Positions 32,949 through 43,117 of a DNA stretch of 64,000 bases are shown in pieces. A program made the position numbers and the translations under genes. Every line of letters starts with the position of its first letter. Positions within the stretch are counted from its first letter, which is position 1. The notes under the pieces are model-generated. The model had not been told where the DNA came from. It did no database searches and saw only the letters and a program-made list of their open reading frames with translations. Source of the stretch: Pseudomonas sp. GM21 (GTDB lineage: Bacteria > Pseudomonadota > Gammaproteobacteria > Pseudomonadales > Pseudomonadaceae); assembly GCF_000282215.1 (NCBI RefSeq), contig NZ_AKJS01000144.1:1-64000 (forward strand). Reading direction: 5' to 3'.

Positions 32949-33809
32949 TTAAACCGCGGCAGCGCCGCCGACGATTTCCGAGATCTCTTGGGTGATCGCA
33001 GCCTGACGCGCCTTGTTGTAGATCAGCTGCAAATCGCTGATCAAATCACCGGCGTTGTCGGTAGCGTTCTTCATCGCGATCATCCGCGCAGCTTGTTCAG
33101 CCGCGTTGTTCTCGACCACCGCCTGGTAGACCTGCGACTCCACGTAACGAACCATCAAGCCGTCAAGCAGCTCTTTGGCGTCCGGTTCGTAGAGATAGTC
33201 CCAGTGGTGCTTGAGTCCTTGATCCGGGGTTGCCACCAGCGGAACCAACTGCTCCACGGTAGGCTGTTGCGTCATGGTGTTGACGAACTTGTTGGATACC
33301 ACGGACAGGCGGTCAATACGGCCGTCCAGGTAGGCATCCAGCATCACCTTGACGCTGCCGATCAGGTCATTGATCGACGGCTCTTCACCCAAGTGGCTGA
33401 TAGCTGCTACGACGTTGCCGCCGAAGTTGCGGAAGAAAGCCGCACCCTTGCTACCCACTACACACAGATCAATCTCGACGCCGTTTTCGCGGTTTACCGC
33501 CATGTCCTTGACCAAGGCCTTGAACAGGTTGGTATTCAAACCACCACACAAACCACGGTCAGAGCTCACCACAACGTAACCGACGCGCTTTACTTCACGC
33601 TCGATCATGAACGGGTGGCGATATTCCGGGTTGGCGTTGGCCAAATGACCAATAACCTGGCGGATGCGCTCCGCATAAGGACGGCTAGCAGCCATGCGCA
33701 TTTGTGCCCTGCGCATTTTACTGACCGCCACTTTTTCCATGGCGCTGGTAATCTTTTGCGTGCTTTTGATGCTCGCAATCTTACTGCGAATCTCTTTTGC
33801 GCCTGCCAT
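32949..33809 (-). CDS. atpG: ATP synthase F1 subunit gamma
   Basis: Central rotor shaft, 286 aa. It starts MAGAKEIRSKIASIKSTQKITSAMEKVAVSKMRRAQ, the long N-terminal helix. The mid-protein block VVSSDRGLCGGLNTNLFK and the C-terminal AARMIAMKNATDNAGDLI are canonical. Confidence 0.98.
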   Translation of the reverse strand: MAGAKEIRSKIASIKSTQKITSAMEKVAVSKMRRAQMRMAASRPYAERIRQVIGHLANANPEYRHPFMIEREVKRVGYVVVSSDRGLCGGLNTNLFKALVKDMAVNRENGVEIDLCVVGSKGAAFFRNFGGNVVAAISHLGEEPSINDLIGSVKVMLDAYLDGRIDRLSVVSNKFVNTMTQQPTVEQLVPLVATPDQGLKHHWDYLYEPDAKELLDGLMVRYVESQVYQAVVENNAAEQAARMIAMKNATDNAGDLISDLQLIYNKARQAAITQEISEIVGGAAAV

Positions 33810-33859
33810 GTAACACCTATCAGGTTAGCAAGCGGGAGCCTTGCGGCTCCCGCTGCGGC

Positions 33860-35404
<1,545 letters not shown>

Positions 35405-35425
35405 TGCTCTGCTGCCCCTTCAAAC

Positions 35426-35962
35426 TCAAGATTTCAATGCTTCGGCAAGGTTCGCGAGTTTGCCGCGAACCGAGCCATCGATAACCAGGTCGCCGGCGCG
35501 GATGACAATGCCCCCAATAAGGGATTTGTCTTCCTCGACTTGCAGGCGCACTTCCCGGTTGAGTCGTGCACTGAGAACCTTGGCGAGTTTGTCTTGCTGT
35601 TCTTGGTTCAATGCAAAAGCACTGGTCACTTCAACGTCTACCGATTTCTCTTGTTCGGCCTTGTACAGGTCAAACAGAGCGGCGATCTCCGGCAAAAGCG
35701 GGAGACGGTCGTTTTCGGCAACGACGTTAATGAAGTTCTGTGCCTTGGCATCAAACTTGTCGCCGCACACGTCAATAAACGTGGCGGCCTTGTCTGCGCT
35801 CGTCAGTCGCGGGGCCTTGAGCACGCGCTGCATAGTGTCGTCTTGCGACACTGCTGCAGCCAGGCCGAGCATGGCTGACCAAGAGGCCAGTTGCTGGTGG
35901 GCCTGGGCGTGCTCGAAGGCTGCCTTAGCGTAAGGTCGGGCCAACGTGGTCAATTCTGCCAT
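35426..35962 (-). CDS. atpH: ATP synthase F1 subunit delta
   Basis: Peripheral-stalk connector, 178 aa. It starts MAELTTLARPYAKAAFEHA and has the conserved C-terminal DKSLIGGIVIRAGDLVIDGSVRGKL. Position between atpF and atpA agrees. Confidence 0.97.
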   Translation of the reverse strand: MAELTTLARPYAKAAFEHAQAHQQLASWSAMLGLAAAVSQDDTMQRVLKAPRLTSADKAATFIDVCGDKFDAKAQNFINVVAENDRLPLLPEIAALFDLYKAEQEKSVDVEVTSAFALNQEQQDKLAKVLSARLNREVRLQVEEDKSLIGGIVIRAGDLVIDGSVRGKLANLAEALKS

Positions 35963-35974
35963 GATCGCCCTCGC

Positions 35975-36445
35975 TTAAATTTCAGCAGCCAGTTTGTTTA
36001 CCAGCTCCGCGTGCGCGTTTTGATCGATTGTGGAACCCAGGATCTTCTCGGCGCCGGAGACTGCCAGGCTACCCAGTTGGGCACGCAGCGCGTCTTTGAC
36101 ACTGTTCAGTTCCTGTTCGATCTCGGCCTGAGCCTGAACCTTCACACGGTCAGCGTCGATACGGGCTTTTTCAACAGCCTCTTCAACGATCTGGTTACCG
36201 CGTTTCTTGGCTTGCTCAATGATTTCGGCTGCCTGAGCTTTAGCTTCGCGCAGTTGTTGACCCGCTTTATCTTGGGCCAATTCCAGGTCGCGAGCTGCTC
36301 GGGCGGCAGCGTCCAGTCCATCCGCAATCTTCTTCTGACGTTCGTGCAAAGCCGCGATGACCGGAGGCCACACGAACTTCATGCAAAACAGTACAAAAAT
36401 GAAGAACGCAACGGACTGGCCAATCAGGGTTGCATTAATGTTCAC
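35975..36445 (-). CDS. atpF: ATP synthase F0 subunit b
   Basis: Peripheral stalk, 156 aa. One N-terminal membrane helix (FFIFVLFCMKFVWPPVIAALHERQ) precedes a long charged coiled coil of dimerising b helices. The start is GTG at 36445, with GAGGTG about 6 nt upstream. Stop and atpH start are 12 nt apart. Confidence 0.97.
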   Translation of the reverse strand: MNINATLIGQSVAFFIFVLFCMKFVWPPVIAALHERQKKIADGLDAAARAARDLELAQDKAGQQLREAKAQAAEIIEQAKKRGNQIVEEAVEKARIDADRVKVQAQAEIEQELNSVKDALRAQLGSLAVSGAEKILGSTIDQNAHAELVNKLAAEI

Positions 36446-36501
36446 GCCAACACCTCGCTCGTTCGTTACACATCACACCAACTACTCGAAGGTTCGAGTA
36501 A

Positions 36502-36759
36502 TTAGCCAGCGAGTTGACCAACGAATGGGTTCGCGAAGGTGAAGAACAGAGCGATACCAACACCGATCATGGTTACGGCGTCGAGCAGACCGGCAACGAT
36601 GAACATTTTAACTTGCAGCATCGGAACCATTTCTGGCTGACGCGCTGCGCCTTCCAGGAACTTGCCACCCAACAGGCCGAAACCAATTGCGGTACCCAGT
36701 GCGCCCAGGCCGATCAACAGTGCAACAGCGATAGCGGTTAGACCAACTACAGTTTCCAT
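36502..36759 (-). CDS. atpE: ATP synthase F0 subunit c
   Basis: Ring-forming proteolipid, 85 aa, two helices. The glycine-rich first helix is [26 protein letters not shown] and the second helix carries the proton-binding acidic residue within LLDAVTMIG (Asp60 region). A strong GGGAGGAAAG precedes the ATG, fitting the higher synthesis needed for a multimeric ring. Confidence 0.97.
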
Positions 36760-36846
36760 CTTTCCTCCCGACTTTTACGTCGTATGGTTTAGGTTTTTTA
36801 GATTTTAAAGCGGTAAAACAAATCGTTTCATAGCCCTGTTCGGGCA

Positions 36847-36868
36847 CCCACTCGTTTGACCGAGTGGG
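36847..36868 (-). other. Hairpin in the atpB-atpE intercistronic region
   Basis: Perfect 8-bp stem CCCACTCG / CGAGTGGG with a 6-nt loop in the 133-nt gap between atpB and atpE. No T run follows, so it is not a simple terminator. It could protect the atpE message or reduce read-through. Confidence 0.5.
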
Positions 36869-36892
36869 ACATCAGACTAGTCGAGACTGGTC

Positions 36893-37762
36893 TTAATGGT
36901 TCTCTTCGTGCGCCATCGACAGGTAAACGATGGTCAACATCATGAAGATAAACGCCTGCAGGGTGATGATCAGGATGTGGAACACAGCCCACGCCCACTG
37001 CAGAACAATGCCCAGGCCGCTAAGCCAGAGCAGACCACTGCCGAACATCACAGCAATCAGAATGAAGACCAGCTCGCCGGCGTACATGTTGCCGAACAGA
37101 CGCAGTGCCAGGGAAATTGGCTTGGCCACCAGCGTCACGAACTCCAGCAGGAAGTTCACCGGAATCAGCAGGGCTTGAACGAAGATGTTCTTGCTGCCGA
37201 ACGGGTGCAGGGTCAGTTCGCCGAGGAAGCCGCCGATGCCCTTGACCTTGATGCTGTAGAAAATGATCAACGCGAACACCGACAGGGCCATGCCCAGGGT
37301 AGCGTTCGGGTCAGTGGTCGATACGGCACGGAACGGAATGTGCGAATCGCCAGTGATCAGGATGGCCAGCTGAGGAATCCAGTCGACCGGGATCAGGTCG
37401 ACGGCGTTCATCAGGAAGACCCAGACGAAGATGGTCAGTGCCAGCGGTGCAATCACCGGGCTACGGCCATGGAAGCTGTCTTTCACGCTGCCATCGACGA
37501 ATTCGACCAATACTTCAACGAAGTTCTGCAAAGCACCAGGCTGACCGGAAGTCGCCTTCTTTGCCGCCATGCGGAAAAGAAGAACGAAGATCAGACCCAA
37601 CGCGACCGACCAGCCGAGAGTATCGACGTGGAAAGCCCAGAAGCCCATTTCCTTGGCTTCTGCTGCGGTGTGGGCAAAACCCCACCCGCCAGTTGGGTGC
37701 TGACCGAAGGTCAGGTTCTGCAAGTGGTGCTGGATATAGCCCGAAGCGGTTGTCTCTGCCAT
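36893..37762 (-). CDS. atpB: ATP synthase F0 subunit a
   Basis: Proton-channel subunit, 289 aa, five to six helices. The essential arginine lies in KPISLALRLFGNMYAGELVF. The C-terminal helix LQAFIFMMLTIVYLSMAHEENH is typical. Sixteen nt separate it from atpI upstream. Confidence 0.97.
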   Translation of the reverse strand: MAETTASGYIQHHLQNLTFGQHPTGGWGFAHTAAEAKEMGFWAFHVDTLGWSVALGLIFVLLFRMAAKKATSGQPGALQNFVEVLVEFVDGSVKDSFHGRSPVIAPLALTIFVWVFLMNAVDLIPVDWIPQLAILITGDSHIPFRAVSTTDPNATLGMALSVFALIIFYSIKVKGIGGFLGELTLHPFGSKNIFVQALLIPVNFLLEFVTLVAKPISLALRLFGNMYAGELVFILIAVMFGSGLLWLSGLGIVLQWAWAVFHILIITLQAFIFMMLTIVYLSMAHEENH

Positions 37763-37778
37763 GGTTGCCTCAAACGCC

Positions 37779-38186
37779 CTAAGGTCTCGAAAGTCTTGTT
37801 CTCATCAGCAGGGGCGCGAACCAGCTGACCAGTTGGGTCAACACGAAGACGCCGAATACAGCTAGCGGCGCCAATGGCTTCACACCTGCAAACGTCAATG
37901 CAAAGAGCACTGCCGTCAAAATCAGTTTGCCCGCCTCGCCGGCATAAAATGACCGGACGATGGCTTGAGCTGCTCGGGCGCCGGAAAACCGAAATGCCCT
38001 GTGAGCGAAATAAACATTGGGAAGCAAGGCTATCAGGCCTCCGCAGAGTCCTGAGTACCCGGCTACGACTCCATGCCAGTACCAGAGCGCCAGGGCGGCC
38101 AGTACCAAAACGACAAATTGAGCCAGTAAGACCGGAAAAACTGCCAGGCGATGGAACGGCAAGCGGTTTGGCGTGCGGCTCTCCAT
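37779..38186 (-). CDS. atpI: ATP synthase subunit I
   Basis: First gene of the operon, a 135-aa membrane protein with four hydrophobic segments. AtpI helps c-ring assembly and Mg2+ supply but is not a stable part of the enzyme. It has GLIALLPNVYFAHRAF, a conserved block in the family. GGGGAG lies about 9 nt before the ATG. Confidence 0.92.
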   Translation of the reverse strand: MESRTPNRLPFHRLAVFPVLLAQFVVLVLAALALWYWHGVVAGYSGLCGGLIALLPNVYFAHRAFRFSGARAAQAIVRSFYAGEAGKLILTAVLFALTFAGVKPLAPLAVFGVFVLTQLVSWFAPLLMRTRLSRP

Positions 38187-38260
38187 CGTTTTTGCTCCCC
38201 AATGATCGGCTGCCAGAATTCAATAACTTGGCATAATTTGTGCCGACAAAATGCGCGCAG

Positions 38261-38289
38261 AGTATAGGGGCGGTTCAGCCCCTATTCAA
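38261..38289 (-). promoter_or_regulatory. atp operon promoter with palindromic spacer
   Basis: On the minus strand, TTGAAT (38289-38284), exactly 17 nt, then TATACT (38266-38261), about 75 nt before atpI. The spacer and adjoining bases form a perfect hairpin ATAGGGGC / GCCCCTAT (38264-38271 and 38278-38285). Confidence 0.65.
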
Positions 38290-38334
38290 CTGTCAGGTAG
38301 TGATTTCCGACTGCACGCTACATGAGGAAATGTT

Positions 38335-39207
38335 TCAACGAATGTGTGCAAGCACACCCTGTAACTCGTCGAGGGAGTTGTAACCAATCACCAACTGCCC
38401 CTTCCCCTTCTTACCGTGGCGAATCTGCACCGCAGAGCCTAGGCGCTCGGCCAGACGCTGTTCAAGTCGGGCTATATCCGGGTCCGGTTTTACCGGTTCG
38501 GCAGGTTCCTGTTTGCCACTCAACCACTGGCGAACCAGTGCTTCAGTCTGGCGCACAGTCAGCCCCCGTGCGACAACGTGTCGCGCCCCTTCTACCTGTT
38601 GATTCTCCGGTAAACCGAGCAAAGCCCGCGCATGACCCATTTCCAGGTCACCGTGCGACAGCATGGTTTTGATAACCTCCGGCAACGCGATCAAGCGTAG
38701 CAGGTTGGCCACGGTCACGCGGGATTTGCCCACCGCTTCGGCAACCTGTTGCTGAGTCAGCTGGAATTCGTGCTGCAAACGCTGCAACGCCACGGCTTCT
38801 TCGATCGGATTGAGGTCTTCACGCTGGATGTTCTCGATCAGCGCCATGGCGATGGCCGTTTCATCCGGTACATCACGAACCATCGCCGGGATGGTTTCCT
38901 GGCCGGCCTGCTGGCTCGCGCGCCAGCGGCGTTCGCCGGCGATGATTTCGAAGCGACCACTACCGATCGGGCGGACCACGATCGGCTGCATCACGCCCTG
39001 GGCCTTGATCGACTGCGCCAGTTCTTCCAGCGCTTGAGGATCCATATCCCGACGGGGTTGGTACTTGCCACGCTGGATCAAATCCAGGGGCAGGTGCTGC
39101 AACTCACGTTGATCGGCTTGAACCGCTTGTTCTTCCAGCGAGCTGACAGTCGGACCACTCAGCAGTGCATCCAGTCCACGTCCGAGACCTCGTTTCTTGA
39201 CGGCCAT
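38335..39207 (-). CDS. parB: Chromosome-partitioning protein ParB
   Basis: A 290-aa CTP-dependent clamp that loads at parS. The N-terminal domain has the conserved GERRWRASQQAG box (arginines needed for CTP binding and spreading). A helix-turn-helix lies at FQLTQQQVAEAVGKSRVTVANLLRLI, and a C-terminal dimer domain follows. The N-terminus MAVKKRGLGRGLDALL contains the ParA-activating region. Two parS sites are present in recF. It lies 9 nt after parA. Confidence 0.97.
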   Translation of the reverse strand: MAVKKRGLGRGLDALLSGPTVSSLEEQAVQADQRELQHLPLDLIQRGKYQPRRDMDPQALEELAQSIKAQGVMQPIVVRPIGSGRFEIIAGERRWRASQQAGQETIPAMVRDVPDETAIAMALIENIQREDLNPIEEAVALQRLQHEFQLTQQQVAEAVGKSRVTVANLLRLIALPEVIKTMLSHGDLEMGHARALLGLPENQQVEGARHVVARGLTVRQTEALVRQWLSGKQEPAEPVKPDPDIARLEQRLAERLGSAVQIRHGKKGKGQLVIGYNSLDELQGVLAHIR

Positions 39208-39216
39208 GGGGATTCC

Positions 39217-40014
39217 TTAAGTTGCCTGAGCAGCGGCGGTGCGTGAGTTTTTGCGTTGACGGCGAACCATCTCGCCCGCCAAAGCCAGATAGGCAATGGC
39301 GCCCCGCGATGACTTGTCGTACGCCAATGCCGGCATCCCGTAACTAGGAGCTTCGGCCAGGCGGATGTTGCGCGGAATCACGGTGTCGTAGAGCTGCTCG
39401 CCGAAGTGTTCCTTGAGCTGTGCGGACACATCGTTCATCAGGCTCAGGCGCGGGTCGTACATGGTCCGCAACAAACCTTCGACTTTCAGATTCGGGTTCA
39501 GCAGTTCGGCGATGCGCTTGATGTTATCCACAAGGTCGCTCAGACCTTCGAGCGCGAAGTACTCGCACTGCATTGGGATAATCACCCCATCGGCGGCAAC
39601 CAGTGCGTTCAGCGTCAGCATCGATAACGACGGCGGGCAGTCGATCAAAATGTAATCGTAGTTTTCACGGATCGGCGCCAACGCACTGCGCAGGCGGCTT
39701 TCCTTCATCTGCATTTCCAGCAGAACCACTTCAGCCGCCGTCAGGTCACGGTTAGCCGGCAACAACTGGTAACCACCGTGTTCGGAGAAGTGCATGGCCT
39801 GGGCCAGGTCGCATTCACCGATCAGCAGGTCGTAGACCGAGTTTTCCAGACCGTGTTTATCCACACCGCTACCCATGGTGGCGTTGCCCTGTGGATCGAG
39901 ATCGATCAGCAGTACCCGACGCTTGGTAGCGACCAGGGAAGCTGCGAGGTTGATGCAGGTGGTGGTTTTACCCACACCACCCTTTTGGTTCGCAATCGCG
40001 AATACCTTAGCCAT
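39217..40014 (-). CDS. parA: Chromosome-partitioning ATPase ParA (Soj)
   Basis: A 265-aa deviant Walker ATPase. KGGVGKTT is at residues 11-18, followed by LLIDLDPQGNAT and LIDCPPSLSMLTLNAL. The in-frame ATG at 40032 is rejected for 40014 (MAKVFAIANQKGG), the usual Soj start. It works with ParB to separate newly replicated origins. Two perfect DnaA boxes fall inside it (39524 and 39857). Confidence 0.97.
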   Translation of the reverse strand: MAKVFAIANQKGGVGKTTTCINLAASLVATKRRVLLIDLDPQGNATMGSGVDKHGLENSVYDLLIGECDLAQAMHFSEHGGYQLLPANRDLTAAEVVLLEMQMKESRLRSALAPIRENYDYILIDCPPSLSMLTLNALVAADGVIIPMQCEYFALEGLSDLVDNIKRIAELLNPNLKVEGLLRTMYDPRLSLMNDVSAQLKEHFGEQLYDTVIPRNIRLAEAPSYGMPALAYDKSSRGAIAYLALAGEMVRRQRKNSRTAAAQAT

Positions 40015-40032
40015 TCTTGCTTGTGTTCCCAA

Positions 40033-40677
40033 TCATGCCGTGCGGCGCAGTATCAGCAGATGGCGTTGGCCTTGGCAACCAGGTACGGCCAGGGCGTGTT
40101 CGCTATCGAGGTGGAAGTCTGCCGGCAATGCTACCAGCTCATCAGCCGGATGAACGCCCTTCATTGCCAACCAACGTGTATCGGCGTCGCCGAGGTGGCG
40201 AGTCCAGTTGCTGAAGTTCTCCATGCTGCTGAACGCCCGGGAAATGATCCCGTTGAACGGCTGTGCAGGCTGGAAGGCTTCGACGCGACTGTGGATAACT
40301 TGCAGGTTATCCAGTTTGAGTTCGAGTTTGACCTGGGTCAGGAAGCGGGTTTTCTTGCCGTTGCTGTCCAGGCAGGTCACTTGGGACTCTGGAAACAGGA
40401 TGGCCAACGGAATGCCCGGCATGCCGCCGCCGCTGCCGACGTCCAGCCAACGACCGTTTTCGATGAACGACATCACGCTCAAACTATCGAGCAAGTGACG
40501 AGAGACCATTTCGTCCGGATCGCGCACGGCGGTCAGGTTGTAGGCCTTGTTCCATTTGATCAACAGGGCCAGATAACCCAGCAGCTGCGCGTGCTGGGTT
40601 TCTGTCAGTGTGACACCGAGCTGGCGAGCACCTGTGGATAACTCTTCGGCGTGTTGCGAGGTGACCAACGAACTCAA
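40033..40677 (-). CDS. rsmG: 16S rRNA (guanine527-N7)-methyltransferase
   Basis: Methylates G527 of 16S rRNA. The 214-aa protein has the SAM motif LDVGSGGGMPGIPLAI and the block LIKWNKAYNLTAVRDPDEMVSRHLLDSL. The start is TTG at 40677, which overlaps the mnmG stop as TTGA. GGAG lies about 8 nt upstream inside mnmG. Two DnaA-box 9-mers lie within it (40290, 40633). Confidence 0.96.
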   Translation of the reverse strand: MSSLVTSQHAEELSTGARQLGVTLTETQHAQLLGYLALLIKWNKAYNLTAVRDPDEMVSRHLLDSLSVMSFIENGRWLDVGSGGGMPGIPLAILFPESQVTCLDSNGKKTRFLTQVKLELKLDNLQVIHSRVEAFQPAQPFNGIISRAFSSMENFSNWTRHLGDADTRWLAMKGVHPADELVALPADFHLDSEHALAVPGCQGQRHLLILRRTA

Positions 40678-42569
40678 GCGCTTTGCTCCAACTGACGGCC
40701 CGCGCCGCGTTTTTTCAAATGAATCATCAACAGCGAAATGGCTGCCGGGGTTACGCCCGGGATACGTGACGCCTGGCCCAGGGTCTCTGGACGGGTCGCA
40801 CCGAGCTTGCTCTGGATCTCTTTGGAGAGACCGGAAATATTCGTGTAATCGATATCCACAGGCAGTTTTGTATCTTCGCTGGCCCGCAGACGTGCAATTT
40901 CATCCTGTTGACGGTCGATGTAACCGGCGTACTTGGTCTTGATTTCGACCTGTTCGGCGACCTGCGGATCATCTGCACCCCCGCCAGTCACGGCGATCAG
41001 GCCAGCGTAGTCGATTTCCGGACGGCTCAAGAGGTTGAGCAAATTGTATTCGTGGGTCAGCGGAGTGCCGAACTTTTCGGAAATTGCATCGCCCTGCTCG
41101 GTGCCAGGGCGAACCCAAGTACTTTTCAGACGCTGTTCTTCCAGGTCGATGCTTTCACGTTTTTTGCAGAATGCCGCCCAACGCGCGTCATCGACCAGAC
41201 CCAGCTCGCGACCTTTTTCGGTCAAACGCAAGTCCGCGTTGTCTTCGCGCAGGATCAGGCGGTACTCGGCACGGGAAGTAAACATCCGGTACGGCTCTTG
41301 AGTACCGAGGGTAATCAGGTCGTCGACCAATACACCGATGTACGCCTCGTCGCGGCGCGGGCACCAGGCCTCTTTGCCTTGTGCGCGCAGTGCAGCGTTG
41401 GCACCGGCCAGCAAACCCTGGGCGCCGGCTTCTTCGTAACCGGTGGTGCCATTGATTTGCCCTGCGAAAAACAGGCCGCCTATCACTTTGGTTTCCAGGC
41501 TGTACTTCAGGTCACGCGGGTCGAAGTAGTCGTACTCGATGGCGTAGCCAGGTCGAACGATGTGCGCGTTTTCCATGCCACGGATCGACTGCACGATCTG
41601 CAATTGCACGTCGAACGGCAAGGAGGTGGATATCCCGTTCGGATACAGCTCGTGGGTGGTCAAACCTTCCGGCTCGATAAAGACCTGATGGCTTTCCTTG
41701 TCGGCAAAGCGATGGATCTTATCTTCGATCGACGGGCAATAACGCGGGCCGATGCCTTCGATCACCCCGGAATACATCGGCGAACGATCAAGGTTGGAGG
41801 CAATGATTTCGTGAGTCCGGGCGTTCGTGTGGGTAATCCAGCAGCTCACCTGTTTTGGATGCTGCTCTTTGGACCCCATGAACGACATCACCGGGATCGG
41901 TGTGTCACCTGCTTGCTCGGTCATGACCGAGAAATCCACGGAACGACCGTCGATGCGTGGTGGCGTACCGGTTTTCAGGCGACCTACACGCAGTGGCAAT
42001 TCACGCAGACGGTGAGCCAGGGCGATCGATGGCGGATCACCGGCTCGACCACCGGAGTAATTCTGCATTCCGATGTGGATAAGTCCGCCGAGGAAGGTGC
42101 CAGTGGTCAACACCACAGAGTCCGCGAAGAAACGCAGGCCCATTTGGGTGACAACACCACGCACTTGTTCCTGCTCGACGATCAAGTCGTCAGCGGCTTG
42201 CTGAAATATCCACAGGTTCGGCTGGTTCTCCAAGGCTTCGCGGACAGCGGCTTTGTACAGAACCCGATCTGCCTGAGCGCGAGTTGCACGCACGGCCGGG
42301 CCTTTGCGGCTGTTCAACACGCGAAACTGGATGCCGCCTTTATCGGTTGCCATGGCCATCGCGCCGCCAAGGGCGTCGATTTCTTTGACCAGATGGCTTT
42401 TACCGATCCCGCCAATGGCGGGGTTGCAACTCATTGCTCCGAGGGTTTCCACGTTATGCGTCAGCAACAGGGTTTTTGCACCCATACGTGCTGAGGCCAG
42501 TGCTGCCTCGGTACCGGCATGACCGCCGCCGATGACGATCACTTCAAAACGGGAAGGGAAATCCACCAC
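40674..42569 (-). CDS. mnmG: tRNA uridine 5-carboxymethylaminomethyl modification enzyme MnmG (GidA)
   Basis: A 631-aa FAD protein that acts with MnmE on the wobble uridine of several tRNAs. The FAD motif is VIVIGGGHAGTEAALASARMG, with the family block YCPSIEDKIHRF and the catalytic Cys nearby. The start is a GTG at 42569, the first of two tandem GTG codons, with GAGG about 7 nt upstream. It faces an intergenic DnaA-box cluster. Confidence 0.97.
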   Translation of the reverse strand: MVDFPSRFEVIVIGGGHAGTEAALASARMGAKTLLLTHNVETLGAMSCNPAIGGIGKSHLVKEIDALGGAMAMATDKGGIQFRVLNSRKGPAVRATRAQADRVLYKAAVREALENQPNLWIFQQAADDLIVEQEQVRGVVTQMGLRFFADSVVLTTGTFLGGLIHIGMQNYSGGRAGDPPSIALAHRLRELPLRVGRLKTGTPPRIDGRSVDFSVMTEQAGDTPIPVMSFMGSKEQHPKQVSCWITHTNARTHEIIASNLDRSPMYSGVIEGIGPRYCPSIEDKIHRFADKESHQVFIEPEGLTTHELYPNGISTSLPFDVQLQIVQSIRGMENAHIVRPGYAIEYDYFDPRDLKYSLETKVIGGLFFAGQINGTTGYEEAGAQGLLAGANAALRAQGKEAWCPRRDEAYIGVLVDDLITLGTQEPYRMFTSRAEYRLILREDNADLRLTEKGRELGLVDDARWAAFCKKRESIDLEEQRLKSTWVRPGTEQGDAISEKFGTPLTHEYNLLNLLSRPEIDYAGLIAVTGGGADDPQVAEQVEIKTKYAGYIDRQQDEIARLRASEDTKLPVDIDYTNISGLSKEIQSKLGATRPETLGQASRIPGVTPAAISLLMIHLKKRGAGRQLEQSA

Positions 42570-43117
42570 GCACCTCGTGCCTGCTTCAGTTAGGTAATCA
42601 GAAATGGTTTGAGCTCAGGTTTCTGGACCTGGTCGGCAAGTATAGGGACTTCGTCCTTCCTAAAGAACCCTTTGCACAAAATTTAACCAGCTGTGGAGAA
42701 GTCGGGGTTATAGAAATTAAAAAGAGAGAAATTTATTAAATCTTTGTTTTTATGTTTATTTCTACTGAGGTGCCTTTCTGTGGATAGATTGCTACAGGCC
42801 TTTATTATCAATATGTACAGAGATTCAAAACCCTGTGGTCATGTGGCAACGAGGCCCTTGGATAACCGGTTTAAGCCTGTGGATGAAAGCGGTGGTTATC
42901 CACAGAGGCGGTTATCTTCAGTTTTTAGGCCATGTTATCAACTGCCCTTAGACGCAGTTATTCACAGGGCTTAATCCACAGAAAAACCTGGATTGAGCAA
43001 ATCCCGGATACGGAAAAGCCGCTCAAGCAGAAACAATCAGCTCGGCACTGCTGGAAAATTTACAAAAAAGGAGGGAGCAGACAGGCGCGAATGTCCTGTC
43101 TGTGAACAACGAAAGGG
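42570..43117. other. Origin-like intergenic region between mnmG and mnmE
   Basis: 548 nt without a gene. An AT-rich stretch lies at about 42705-42770. DnaA boxes: TTATCCACA 42896-42904, TTATTCACA 42958-42966, and one-mismatch copies at 42779-42787 and 42878-42886 (minus) and 42972-42980 (plus). A -10-like TATACT for mnmG is at 42645-42640 on the minus strand. Pseudomonads are known to carry DnaA-box clusters both here and upstream of dnaA. Confidence 0.7.
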
